Source: Micromonospora yasonensis (GTDB lineage: Bacteria > Actinomycetota > Actinomycetes > Mycobacteriales > Micromonosporaceae). From it: a stretch of 64,000 bases of DNA. This document shows, piece by piece, positions 44,685-53,349 of the stretch. Below the pieces are notes generated by a model, which worked only from the letters and a program-made list of their open reading frames with translations, ran no database searches and was not told the DNA's origin. Location of the stretch: NCBI RefSeq assembly GCF_026013475.1, contig NZ_JAPDPH010000004.1, positions 1 through 64,000 on the forward strand, in the 5' to 3' direction. Made by a program: the position numbers and the translations under genes. The stretch's first letter is position 1; each line of letters opens with the position of its first letter.

Positions 44685-46643
44685 GTGGAACAGACTCTGA
44701 CGTTTGCGTCGGCTGAACCGACCGGAGCCGTCGCTTTCGCGACGGCGGATGGAATGCTCGGCAGCGTCTGGCTGCTGGTGGCCATCCCGCTGGTCAGCGC
44801 GGCGATCCTGCTGCTGCTCGGCCGCCGGGCTGACCGCTGGGGCCACTGGCTGGGGGTGGGCGCCATCGGTGCCGCCTTCGTGCTCGGCCTCACCTACTTC
44901 TTCCAGCTCCGTGGCTTGGAGAACAAGCAGGTCCAGCTGAGCCTCTGGCAGTTCATCACGGCCGGCGACCTGAAGGTGGACTTCGGTCTGCTCTTCGACC
45001 CGTTGGCCGCGGTCTTCGTCCTGCTGATCACCGGGGTGGGTTTCCTGATCCACCTGTACGCGGTCGAGTACATGGCGCACGACGAGGGCCGGCGGCGGTT
45101 CTTCGGGTACTTCAACCTGTTCGTCGCCGCGATGCTGCTGCTGGTGCTCGGCAACAACTACGTGATGCTCTACTTCGGCTGGGAGGGCGTCGGTCTGGCG
45201 TCGTACCTGCTGATCTCCTTCTGGTACGGCCGGCCGAGCGCGGCCACCGCCGGCAAGAAGGCGTTCCTGATGAACCGGGTCGGTGACGCCGGCCTGGCGA
45301 TCGGCATCTTCGTCCTCTTCGCCCAGCTCGGCAGCACCCAGTACGAGGACGTGTTCAACGGCGTCGGCGCGCTGAGCCAGACCACCGTGCTGCTGCTCGG
45401 CCTGCTGCTGCTGCTCGGCGCGGCCGGCAAGTCCGGTCAGTTCCCGCTCCAGGCGTGGCTGCCGGACGCGATGGAGGGCCCGACCCCGGTCTCCGCGCTC
45501 ATCCACGCCGCCACCATGGTCACCGCCGGCGTCTACCTGATCGCCCGCTCCAACCCGATCTTCTCGGCCAACACGACGCTCCAGCTCGTGGTGGTCAGCG
45601 TCGGCGCGATCACCCTGCTGATGGGCTGTCTCATCGGCGCGGCGAAGGACGACATCAAGCGGGTGCTGGCCTGGTCGACGGTGAGCCAGATCGGCTACAT
45701 GTTCCTCGGCGTGGGGCTGGGCGGCGGCGCGTACGCGCTGGCCATCGTGCACCTGCTGGCGCACGGCTTCTTCAAGGCCAACATGTTCCTCGGCGCCGGC
45801 TCGGTGATGCACGGCATGCACGACCAGGTGGACATCCGGCGCTTCGGCGGGCTGTCGAAGTACATGAAGGTCACCTGGCTGACCTTCATGATGGGCTGGC
45901 TGGCCATCATCGGCATGTTCCCGTTCTCCGGCTTCTTCTCCAAGGAGCCGATCATCGGGGCCGCGTTCGAGCGGGAGGGCTGGACGGCCTGGCTCTTCGG
46001 TGGCGCGGCGCTGCTCGGTGCCGGGCTCACCGCCTTCTACATGACCCGGCTCTTCGTGCTCACCTTCCACGGCCCGAAGCGGTGGACCGAGGACATCGAG
46101 CACCCGCACGAGTCGCCGAGGCTGATGACCATCCCGCTGATCCTGCTGGCGATCGGTTCGGTCGGTGCCGGCTTCCTGCTCTCCACGTCGGTGCCGGACT
46201 GGCTGACCGCCACCGCCGGCCTCGGCGGCGAGCACGTGGAGCACGAGCCCGTTCTCGCGCACTGGCTGATCACCACGCTCTCGCTGCTGATCACCGTGCT
46301 CGGCGCCGGGCTGGCCTGGTTCCTGTTCCGCGACGGCACGGCCACCGAGCCGCACCCGGCCGGCGTGCTGGTCACCGCCGCCCGCCGCAACCTCTACACG
46401 GACGCCTTCAACGAGGCGGTCTTCGAGAAGCCGGGCATCTTCCTCACCCGGGCGCTGGTCTTCCTCGACAACCGGGGGGTCGACGGGCTGGTCAACGGCC
46501 TGGCCGCCGCGGTGGGCGGGGGCTCCGGCCGGCTCCGGCGGCTGCAGACCGGCTTCGTGCGGTCGTACGCGACCTCGATCCTGGCCGGCGCGCTGCTCGT
46601 GGTGGCGGCGTTCCTGGCCGTGCAGGCGGGGTGGCTGGCGTGA
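44685..46643 (+). CDS. nuoL: NADH-quinone oxidoreductase subunit L
   Basis: 652 residues, the distal antiporter-like proton pump. FDPLAAVFVLLITGVGFLIH, YFGWEGVGLASYLLISFWYG, MEGPTPVSALIHAATMVTAG and FSKEPIIGAAF are all intact; a C-terminal lateral helix region follows (FNEAVFEKPGIFL). GTG start 10 nt after nuoK. Its stop overlaps the start of a 22-codon ORF leading to nuoM. Confidence 0.97.
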   Translation: MEQTLTFASAEPTGAVAFATADGMLGSVWLLVAIPLVSAAILLLLGRRADRWGHWLGVGAIGAAFVLGLTYFFQLRGLENKQVQLSLWQFITAGDLKVDFGLLFDPLAAVFVLLITGVGFLIHLYAVEYMAHDEGRRRFFGYFNLFVAAMLLLVLGNNYVMLYFGWEGVGLASYLLISFWYGRPSAATAGKKAFLMNRVGDAGLAIGIFVLFAQLGSTQYEDVFNGVGALSQTTVLLLGLLLLLGAAGKSGQFPLQAWLPDAMEGPTPVSALIHAATMVTAGVYLIARSNPIFSANTTLQLVVVSVGAITLLMGCLIGAAKDDIKRVLAWSTVSQIGYMFLGVGLGGGAYALAIVHLLAHGFFKANMFLGAGSVMHGMHDQVDIRRFGGLSKYMKVTWLTFMMGWLAIIGMFPFSGFFSKEPIIGAAFEREGWTAWLFGGAALLGAGLTAFYMTRLFVLTFHGPKRWTEDIEHPHESPRLMTIPLILLAIGSVGAGFLLSTSVPDWLTATAGLGGEHVEHEPVLAHWLITTLSLLITVLGAGLAWFLFRDGTATEPHPAGVLVTAARRNLYTDAFNEAVFEKPGIFLTRALVFLDNRGVDGLVNGLAAAVGGGSGRLRRLQTGFVRSYATSILAGALLVVAAFLAVQAGWLA

Positions 46644-46708
46644 TCGACCTGAACGCGGCCGCCCCCGCCGGCGGGCCACGCAGTCACGACGGAGGTAAGG
46701 CCGAATAA
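46640..46708 (+). CDS. 22-codon coupled ORF between nuoL and nuoM
   Basis: GTG 46640 overlaps the nuoL stop (GTGA), and its TAA shares one base with the nuoM ATG (TAATG). Between these lie 22 sense codons: MIDLNAAAPAGGPRSHDGGK then AE. The nuoM ribosome site GGAGG (46691-46695) lies inside the ORF, so ribosomes finishing it arrive at the nuoM start. The peptide is hydrophilic with no recognised domain. It may be a coupling device rather than a functional peptide. Confidence 0.5.
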   Translation: MIDLNAAAPAGGPRSHDGGKAE

Positions 46709-48240
46709 TGTCCAACTTCCCGTTCCTCTCGGTGCTCACCGTGGCACCGCTGGTCGGCGCCCTGGTCGTGGCCCTGCTGCCGCGCCGCCTGCCGGACCTG
46801 GCCAAACTGGTGGCGTTCGGCTGGTCGCTGCTGGTCCTGGTGCTGTCCGTGGCCATGTGGATCGCCTTCCAGGCCGACGGTGACCGGTTCCAGTTCCGCG
46901 AGTCGTACGCGTGGATCCCTAACTGGGGCGTCAACTTCACCTTCGAGGTGGACGGCATCGCGCTGGTCATGCTGATGCTGATCGCGATCCTGGTGCCGCT
47001 GGTGATCCTGGCCTCCTGGCACGACGCCGAGCAGTCCAAGCGCTCGGTGCCGGTCTACTTCGCCCTGCTGCTCGTCCTCGAGTGCACGATGATCGGCGTC
47101 TTCGCGGCCGCCGACGTCTTCCTCTTCTACGTGTTCTTCGAGGTCATGCTGGTGCCGATGTACTTCCTCATCGGCAGCTACGGCGGCCACCAGCGGCAGT
47201 ACGCGGCGGTGAAGTTCTTCCTCTACTCGCTGGTCGGCGGTCTGTTCATGCTCGCCGCGGTGATCGGCCTCTGGGTGGTCGGTGGGAAGACCTTCGACTG
47301 GCAGGCGCTGAGCCAGGCCGACATCGACGTCAACACCGCCCGCTGGCTCTTCCTCGGCTTCTTCCTCGCGTTCGCGATCAAGGCGCCGTTCTTCCCGTTC
47401 CACACCTGGCTGCCGGACGCCGGTGGCGCGGCCCCGGCCGGCGCGGCGGCACTGCTGGTCGGCGTGCTCGACAAGGTCGGCACCTTCGGGATCCTGCGGT
47501 ACTGCCTGCCGCTCTTCCCCGAGGCGTCGAAGTGGTTCGCCCCGTGGGCGCTCGCGCTCGGCGTGATCGGCATCATCTACGCCGCGCTGCTGGCGGTCGG
47601 GCAGAACGACCTCAAGCGGTTGGTGTCGTACACCTCGATCGCGCACTTCGGTTTCATCGGGGTCGGCATCTTCGCCTTCACCACCCAGGCCGGCACCGGC
47701 GCGGTGCTCTACATGCTCAACCACGGGCTGGCCACCGGCCTGCTCTTCCTGGTGGTGGGCATGCTGATCGCCCGCCGCGGCTCGGCGCTGATCAGCGACT
47801 TCGGCGGTGCCGGCAAGCTGGTCCCGGTCCTGGCCGGGGTGCTGTTCTTCGCCGGTCTCGCCTCGCTGGCGCTGCCCGGCACCGCGCCGTTCGTTTCCGA
47901 GTTCCTGGTGCTGATCGGCACGTTCACCACCAACAAGCCGGTCGCGGTTATCGCCACGCTCGGCATCATCCTGGCCGCGGCGTACGTGCTGTGGATGATC
48001 CAGCGCACCACCCAGGGCACCCTCAACCCGGCCCTGACCGAGGTCGACGGCATGCGTCGTGACCTGACCCTGCGCGAGAAGATCGTGGTCGCCCCGCTGA
48101 TCGCGCTCATCGTGCTGCTCGGCTTCTACCCGAAGCCGGTCACCGATGTCATCAACCCCGCCGTCAAGGCGACCATGCAGGACGTCGGTCGGACCGACCC
48201 TGCGCCGGCGGTCGGCAGCGTCCAGGAGGCCGCGAAATGA
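46708..48240 (+). CDS. nuoM: NADH-quinone oxidoreductase subunit M
   Basis: 510 residues, second antiporter-like pump subunit, about 14 helices. FEVDGIALVMLMLIAILVP, FFEVMLVPMYFLIGSYGG, KAPFFPFHTWLPDAG and LKRLVSYTSIAHFGFIGVG are conserved. Translational coupling with the preceding micro-ORF is likely. Confidence 0.97.
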   Translation: MSNFPFLSVLTVAPLVGALVVALLPRRLPDLAKLVAFGWSLLVLVLSVAMWIAFQADGDRFQFRESYAWIPNWGVNFTFEVDGIALVMLMLIAILVPLVILASWHDAEQSKRSVPVYFALLLVLECTMIGVFAAADVFLFYVFFEVMLVPMYFLIGSYGGHQRQYAAVKFFLYSLVGGLFMLAAVIGLWVVGGKTFDWQALSQADIDVNTARWLFLGFFLAFAIKAPFFPFHTWLPDAGGAAPAGAAALLVGVLDKVGTFGILRYCLPLFPEASKWFAPWALALGVIGIIYAALLAVGQNDLKRLVSYTSIAHFGFIGVGIFAFTTQAGTGAVLYMLNHGLATGLLFLVVGMLIARRGSALISDFGGAGKLVPVLAGVLFFAGLASLALPGTAPFVSEFLVLIGTFTTNKPVAVIATLGIILAAAYVLWMIQRTTQGTLNPALTEVDGMRRDLTLREKIVVAPLIALIVLLGFYPKPVTDVINPAVKATMQDVGRTDPAPAVGSVQEAAK

Positions 48241-49790
48241 CCGAGCTGAAGTTGCCGTCGCTCGACTACGCGGCGCTCGCTCCCATCCTGATCATGTTGG
48301 GGGCCGCGCTGGTCGGCGTCCTGGTCGAGGCGTTCGTGCCGCGCCGCCTGCGTAACGGGGTGCAGCTCGCGCTCGCCCTGCTGGCGGTGCTGGCCGCGCT
48401 GACCATGGTGATCCTCAACGCCGACGACCGGCTGCTCACCGCCGGCCAGGCCATCGCGGTGGACGGGCCGACGCTCTTCCTCCAGGGCGCCATCCTGATC
48501 CTGGCCACCATGGCGCTGCTGCTGATCGGCGAGCGTTCGGTGGAGCGGGGCGGCGCCTTCGTGGCCCACGCCGCGGTCACCGCCGAGTCGCCCGAGGACC
48601 GGCGGCAGGCCGAGGGCGGCGGCGGCACCACCGAGGTGTACCCGCTGGCCACCTTCGCCATCGGCGGCATGCTGATCTTCGTGGCGGCGAACGACCTGCT
48701 CACCATGTTCATCGCGCTCGAGGTCTTCTCGCTGCCGCTCTACCTGCTCTGCGCGCTGGCCCGCCGCCGGCGGCTGCTGAGTCAGGAGGCGGCGATGAAG
48801 TACTTCCTGCTCGGCGCGTACGCCTCGGCGTTCTTCCTGTTCGGCGTGGCGCTGGTGTACGGCTTCACCTCGGGCATCCCGGGCCGTACGGCCGGCGTCG
48901 ACTTCGCCACCATCCACGCGGCGGTCGCCGACTCCTCGGCCAGCCCGACGCTGCTCTACGCCGGCATGGCGCTGCTCGCCATCGGCCTGCTCTTCAAGGC
49001 CGCCGCCGCGCCGTTCCACGTCTGGACGCCGGACGTCTACCAGGGCGCCCCGACCCCGGTGACCGGCTTCATGGCGGCCTGCACCAAGGTCGCCGCCTTC
49101 GGCGCCCTGCTGCGGGTCTTCCACGTCGCCTTCGCCGGGGCCGCCTGGGACTTCACCCCGGTCCTCGGCTCGGTGGCGGTGCTGACCATGCTGGTTGGCG
49201 CGGTGCTGGCGGTCACCCAGACGGACATCAAGCGGCTGCTGGCCTACTCGTCCATCGCGAACGCCGGCTACCTGCTGGTGGGCGTGCTGGCCCCGAGCAA
49301 GGACGGGCTCTCCGGCACGATGTTCTACCTGGTCGCGTACGGCTTCTCGGTGATCGCCGCGTTCGCCGTGGTGACCCTGGTCCGGGACGCCGACGGCGAG
49401 GCGACCCACCTGTCCCGCTGGGCCGGGCTGGGGCGGCGTTCGCCGTTCTTCGCCGCGATCTTCACGTTCATCCTGCTGGCCTTCGCCGGTATCCCGCTGA
49501 CCAGCGGGTTCACCAGCAAGTTCGCGATCTTCGCTCCGGCGCTGGACGCGAACCAGGCCTGGCTGGTGATCGCCGGTGTGCTGACCAGCATGGTGCTGGC
49601 CTTCCCGTACCTGCGGGTCGTGGTGATGATGTGGCTCTCCGAGCCCGGCGATGCCACCCCGACGGTCACCGTGCCGGGCGCGCTCACCTCGGCCGCCCTG
49701 GTCATCGGCGTGCTGGCCACACTGGTCCTCGGTGTCGCCCCGGCGCCACTGCTCGACCTGGCCACCGGCGCCGCCGAATTCGTCAGATGA
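48237..49790 (+). CDS. nuoN: NADH-quinone oxidoreductase subunit N
   Basis: 517 residues, third antiporter-like subunit, ending the operon. ALEVFSLPLYLLCALARRRR, KAAAAPFHVWTPDVYQGAPTP and DIKRLLAYSSIANAGYLLVG are diagnostic. A soluble insert (about 97-138: AVTAESPEDRRQAEGGGGTT) interrupts the helices after the third, an actinobacterial trait. ATG overlaps nuoM by 4 nt. A strong terminator follows at 49803. Confidence 0.97.
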   Translation: MTELKLPSLDYAALAPILIMLGAALVGVLVEAFVPRRLRNGVQLALALLAVLAALTMVILNADDRLLTAGQAIAVDGPTLFLQGAILILATMALLLIGERSVERGGAFVAHAAVTAESPEDRRQAEGGGGTTEVYPLATFAIGGMLIFVAANDLLTMFIALEVFSLPLYLLCALARRRRLLSQEAAMKYFLLGAYASAFFLFGVALVYGFTSGIPGRTAGVDFATIHAAVADSSASPTLLYAGMALLAIGLLFKAAAAPFHVWTPDVYQGAPTPVTGFMAACTKVAAFGALLRVFHVAFAGAAWDFTPVLGSVAVLTMLVGAVLAVTQTDIKRLLAYSSIANAGYLLVGVLAPSKDGLSGTMFYLVAYGFSVIAAFAVVTLVRDADGEATHLSRWAGLGRRSPFFAAIFTFILLAFAGIPLTSGFTSKFAIFAPALDANQAWLVIAGVLTSMVLAFPYLRVVVMMWLSEPGDATPTVTVPGALTSAALVIGVLATLVLGVAPAPLLDLATGAAEFVR

Positions 49791-49802
49791 CAGAGGTTCT
49801 CC

Positions 49803-49838
49803 CCGGGGGCCGGTACGCCATGGCGTACCGGCCCCCGG
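49803..49838 (+). terminator. terminator at the end of the nuo operon
   Basis: A fully self-complementary 36-bp palindrome centred on CATG, with arms CCGGGGGCCGGTACGC and its complement, 12 bp after the nuoN stop. Confidence 0.88.
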
Positions 49839-49877
49839 TGCGTATCCCCCTCATCGGGCAGGTCGAACGGGTGTGGC

Positions 49878-50957
49878 ATGGTTGAAGGCGTGATTCCGGC
49901 TGGCGAGCGTTCAGGTGCCACCGGCCCCGGCGGTCGCCCGGGCCCGGAGGGCACGGGTCAGTTCGGCGCGCTCGGCCTGCACCTCGCCGATCCGCGCGTC
50001 GAGGCCTCCGTGCTGGGCCTCCTCGATCGGGTCGAGGCCGACCTGCGGGCCAGCGTCGCCAGCGCCGATCCGCTCGTCACCGAGGCGGCCCGGCATCTGG
50101 TGGAAGCCGGTGGCAAGCGGTTCCGTCCGCTGCTGGTCGCGCTGGGCGCCCAGTTCGGCGACCCGACCGGCGATGGGGTCGTACCGGCCGCCGTGGTGAT
50201 GGAGCTCACTCACCTGGCGACGCTCTACCACGACGATGTCATGGACGAGGCGGCGGTGCGCCGCGGCGCGCCGAGCGCCAACTCCCGCTGGACCAACTCG
50301 GTCGCCATCCTGGTCGGCGACTATCTCTTCGCCCGGGCCGCGGACATCGCGGCGGACCTGGGCCCGGCGGCGGTGCGCCTGCAGGCACGCACCTTCGCCC
50401 GGCTGGTGCACGGGCAGATCGCCGAGACGGTCGGCCCGCGCGGCACCGACCCGGTCGCGCACTACCTGCACGTGATCGCGGAGAAGACCGGCTCGTTGAT
50501 CGCCACCTCGGCCCGCTTCGGCGGCATGTTCGGCGGCGCGTCCAGCGCGCACACCGAGGCCCTGGCCGGGTACGGCGAGACCATCGGGGTGGCCTTCCAG
50601 CTCTCCGACGACCTGCTCGACATCGCCAGCGAGTCGATGCAGTCCGGCAAGACCCCCGGCACCGACCTGCGCGAGGGCGTCCCGACCCTGCCGGTGCTCT
50701 ACGCGCTGGCCTCGGACGACTCGGACGCCGCCAGCGTACGGCTGCGGGAAATTCTGGCCACCGGCCCGCTGGTCGATGACGCGCTGCACACCGAGGCGCT
50801 CGGCCTGCTCCGCGAGTCCCCAGCGCTCAAGCGTGCCCGGGAGACCGTCCGCAGCTACGCCGAGGACGCGCGGGCGCAGCTCGCTCCCCTTCCCGAGAGC
50901 CCGGCCCGCCACGCCCTCGAATCCCTCTGCGACTACATCGCCGACCGCACCAGCTAA
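49878..50957 (+). CDS. long-chain polyprenyl diphosphate synthase
   Basis: 359-residue trans-isoprenyl diphosphate synthase that builds the menaquinone side chain. First Asp-rich motif DDVMDEAAVRRG at Asp119-123, second motif DDLLD at Asp244-248, plus GGKRFRP near 79 and VGDYLFARA. The N-terminal 40 residues are poorly conserved, so the start is uncertain: ATG 49878 is used, GTG 49890 is possible. Chain length cannot be read from sequence; heptaprenyl to nonaprenyl is expected. Location right after nuo supports the menaquinone role. Confidence 0.9.
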   Translation: MVEGVIPAGERSGATGPGGRPGPEGTGQFGALGLHLADPRVEASVLGLLDRVEADLRASVASADPLVTEAARHLVEAGGKRFRPLLVALGAQFGDPTGDGVVPAAVVMELTHLATLYHDDVMDEAAVRRGAPSANSRWTNSVAILVGDYLFARAADIAADLGPAAVRLQARTFARLVHGQIAETVGPRGTDPVAHYLHVIAEKTGSLIATSARFGGMFGGASSAHTEALAGYGETIGVAFQLSDDLLDIASESMQSGKTPGTDLREGVPTLPVLYALASDDSDAASVRLREILATGPLVDDALHTEALGLLRESPALKRARETVRSYAEDARAQLAPLPESPARHALESLCDYIADRTS

Positions 50958-50992
50958 CCCCCCACCCCCCCACCCCCGACCGTGCGGTCGGT

Positions 50993-51042
50993 CATGAAGT
51001 TGTTGCCACGACACGCCGTGCTGGCGGGCAACAACCTCATGA
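50993..51042. repeat. hairpin-forming CATGAAGTTGTTGCC repeat between convergent genes
   Basis: CATGAAGTTGTTGCC pairs with GGCAACAACCTCATG (one mismatch) around an 18-20-nt GC-rich loop. It could terminate both convergent genes. Its AT-richer stem differs from the surrounding DNA; from memory, similar stems recur in Micromonospora genomes, but only one copy is in this window. Confidence 0.6.
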
Positions 51043-51081
51043 TCACGCGGGCGGGACGGAGGGACTGGGCCGCGGGGTGGG

Positions 51082-52269
51082 TTAGGGGGCGGAGCCAGCG
51101 AGGAGGCGGCTGCCGGTCAGCATGAGGAGGGCGGCCAGGAGCATCGACGCCGCGGCCGACGCCCACATGATGGGGTAGCCGAGCGCGCCGGCCAGGGCGC
51201 CGAGGCAGAGCGGGCCGACGCAGCCGCCCGCGTACACCCCGGTCTGGGTGATGGAGGTGGCGGCGGCCGGAGCCTGCGGATGGAGCCGGACCACCGCAAA
51301 GTTCATCAGGCCAGGCCAGGCCCAGCCGAGCCCGAAGCCGAGCAGCACGCCGGTGACCAGCGGCGCCGGCCCGGCCACCGCGAGCAGGGCCAGCCCGACC
51401 GCGCCGACCACCAGCATGCCGGCGATCAGCGCGACGTGCCCGGTCTCCCGGCGGTCAGCGAGCCAGCCGGCGCCGACCCGGGCCAGCACGCAGACCGCGC
51501 TGCCCAGGGTGAGCGTCAGGCCGGCCAGGGCCGGTGACAGCCCCCGGCCGGCGGACGAGTCCACCAGGAAGGTGCCCAGCGCGTTCGCCGCGCCGGACGC
51601 CAGGGTGGCGGCCAGGCCGATCACCACCAGCGCCACGGTGGCCCGGCCCGCCCGTCCGGCGGCGGCCGGCCGCGTCGGGTCGCGCTCCTGCCAGGGTACG
51701 GCGGGCAGGGCGGCCAGCGCCGCCCCGGCGGCGGCCACGAACGCCCAGCGCCAGCCGGCGGTCAGCGCGATGGTGGGCACCGCCGCCCCGGCCAGCAGGG
51801 TGGAGACCGGGATGGCGGCCTGCTTCACCCCGAAGGAGAGTCCCTGCCGGTGGGCGGGCACGTGCCGGGCCAGCGCCGCGTTGCTGGCGAGCTGCCCGAG
51901 GGCGTTCGCGGCGGCGCTGAGCCCGAGCAGCGCGACCAGCATCGGGTACGACCGGGCCAGCCCCGCCACGGCCAGCAGCGAGCCGGCGGAGAGCAGGATG
52001 CCGGCGCGGGCCACCACGGCGGCGCCGTACCGCTCGACCAGCGCGCCGGAGGGGACCGACGCGAGCGCGCTGATCCCGAAGTAGACCGAGACGGCCAGGC
52101 CCAGCCCGGCGGGGGAGAAGTGCAGTTCGTCGCCCATCTGCACGGCGAGGCCACCGACCAGGAAGACGGGCAGGACACAGGCGATGGTGGTGGCGATCGC
52201 GCCCGCGCTGGCGCGGACGGTACGGCGGCGGGACGTGGGCGGCGCGGGGTGCAGCACGGTGTCAGTCAT
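51082..52269 (-). CDS. major facilitator superfamily transporter
   Basis: 395 residues, about twelve helices. Motif A-like regions are PSGALVERYGAAVVARAG after helix 2 and GAGWLADRRETGHVALIAG in the second half. The family resembles cyanate/'YbfB-like' or sugar-efflux MFS (opening IATTIACVLPVFLVGGLAVQ). ATG 52269 is preceded by TAGGTT 9 nt upstream, a possible leaderless arrangement. Divergent from an IclR regulator 170 bp away that may control it. Substrate unknown. Confidence 0.85.
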   Translation of the reverse strand: MTDTVLHPAPPTSRRRTVRASAGAIATTIACVLPVFLVGGLAVQMGDELHFSPAGLGLAVSVYFGISALASVPSGALVERYGAAVVARAGILLSAGSLLAVAGLARSYPMLVALLGLSAAANALGQLASNAALARHVPAHRQGLSFGVKQAAIPVSTLLAGAAVPTIALTAGWRWAFVAAAGAALAALPAVPWQERDPTRPAAAGRAGRATVALVVIGLAATLASGAANALGTFLVDSSAGRGLSPALAGLTLTLGSAVCVLARVGAGWLADRRETGHVALIAGMLVVGAVGLALLAVAGPAPLVTGVLLGFGLGWAWPGLMNFAVVRLHPQAPAAATSITQTGVYAGGCVGPLCLGALAGALGYPIMWASAAASMLLAALLMLTGSRLLAGSAP

Positions 52270-52437
52270 GGCCAGGCAAACCTACGCCGGCCACGTTTCG
52301 GCGGCGGCCGTCACGTTTTGGCAGCTGATCGTGTCTGTCGGTGCACGGCCAGTGCCTGGTGATCTGGCATCCTCGATCCGAACAGGCATTTCGCACTCGG
52401 CCTGTTTTTCATATGGTGTAAGTCCCCGGCGGCGGAG

Positions 52438-53226
52438 GTGGTTGTGCGCGACCCCTTGGCGGAACCTTCGGACCTGATCCGCAGTGTCTCCCGCGCGCTT
52501 CGAGTGCTCGAGTCGGTCGGCCGTGCGCCGAAGGGACTCACCGTCAAGCAGATCGCCCGTCGCTGCGAGCTGACCGTGGCCACCACGTACCACCTGGTGC
52601 GCACCCTGGCCTACGAGGGTTACGTGATCCGGCGGGAGGACGGTACGTACATCGTCGGGCTGGAGGTGGCCGACCGGTACCGGGAGCTGGTGACCGCGTT
52701 CCGGGGGCCGCCGGCGGTCGGGGAGTCGCTGCGGCGGGCGGCCATGGAGACCGGCTGGAGCCACTACCTGGGGCGCTTCGTCGGCGGCCAGGTGGCGGTC
52801 ACGGCGGTCGCCGAGGGGCCGCGCTCGCCGTACCTGGAGGATCTGGTGCCGGGCTTCGACGAGGGGGCGCACGCCACCGCCCTCGGCAAGAGCCTGCTCG
52901 CCACCCTCACCGCCGAGCAGCGCTTCCGCTACCTGCGCGAGTACGGCATGCGCCCGTTCACCAGCGCCACCCTGACCACCGTCGAGGCGTTCGAGGCGGA
53001 TCTGGCCGCCGGTGACCGGCGCGGGATGCAGTTGGAGCTGGGGCAGTTCCGGCAGGGCGTGGCCTGCGCCGCGGTGCTGGTCACCCCGGACAAGGACATC
53101 GAGCGCCGCGTGGTGCTGGCCTGCGCGCTGCCGGCCGGCGAGATGATGACCTCCGCCCGGGTGGTCCGGGCCAAGCTGCTCACCGTCGCCCGCGCGATCG
53201 CCGACGGCATCGCCGCCGAGGGCTGA
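52438..53226 (+). CDS. IclR-family transcriptional regulator
   Basis: 262 residues, with GTG at 52438 or the third codon GTG 52444, the latter 6 nt after GGAGG and preferred. N-terminal winged HTH (about 12-70: SVSRALRVLESVGRAPKGLT, VKQIARRCELTVATTYHLVR). The C-terminal GAF-like effector domain (about 80-255) contains ATALGKSLLATLTAEQR and the fingerprint QLELGQFRQGVACAAVLV. Likely regulates the divergent MFS gene; inducer unknown. Confidence 0.9.
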   Translation: MVVRDPLAEPSDLIRSVSRALRVLESVGRAPKGLTVKQIARRCELTVATTYHLVRTLAYEGYVIRREDGTYIVGLEVADRYRELVTAFRGPPAVGESLRRAAMETGWSHYLGRFVGGQVAVTAVAEGPRSPYLEDLVPGFDEGAHATALGKSLLATLTAEQRFRYLREYGMRPFTSATLTTVEAFEADLAAGDRRGMQLELGQFRQGVACAAVLVTPDKDIERRVVLACALPAGEMMTSARVVRAKLLTVARAIADGIAAEG

Positions 53227-53280
53227 CCCCGCCGAGCCTGATCGGCCCGGACTGCCGCCGAGCCGCGGCGGCCCGTACCG

Positions 53281-53318
53281 CCGAAAGGGCCCCTTCCCGG
53301 GGGAAGGGGCCCTTTCGG
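53281..53318. terminator. perfect bidirectional hairpin terminator
   Basis: 17-bp perfect arms (CCGAAAGGGCCCCTTCC) around CGGG, between the convergent IclR and PhoX genes. The arm contains the GGGCCCCTTC core also seen in the GGGGCCCC repeats. Confidence 0.88.
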
Positions 53319-53349
53319 GGCGGTCCAGCGCCGAACCGCCGGGGGAACG

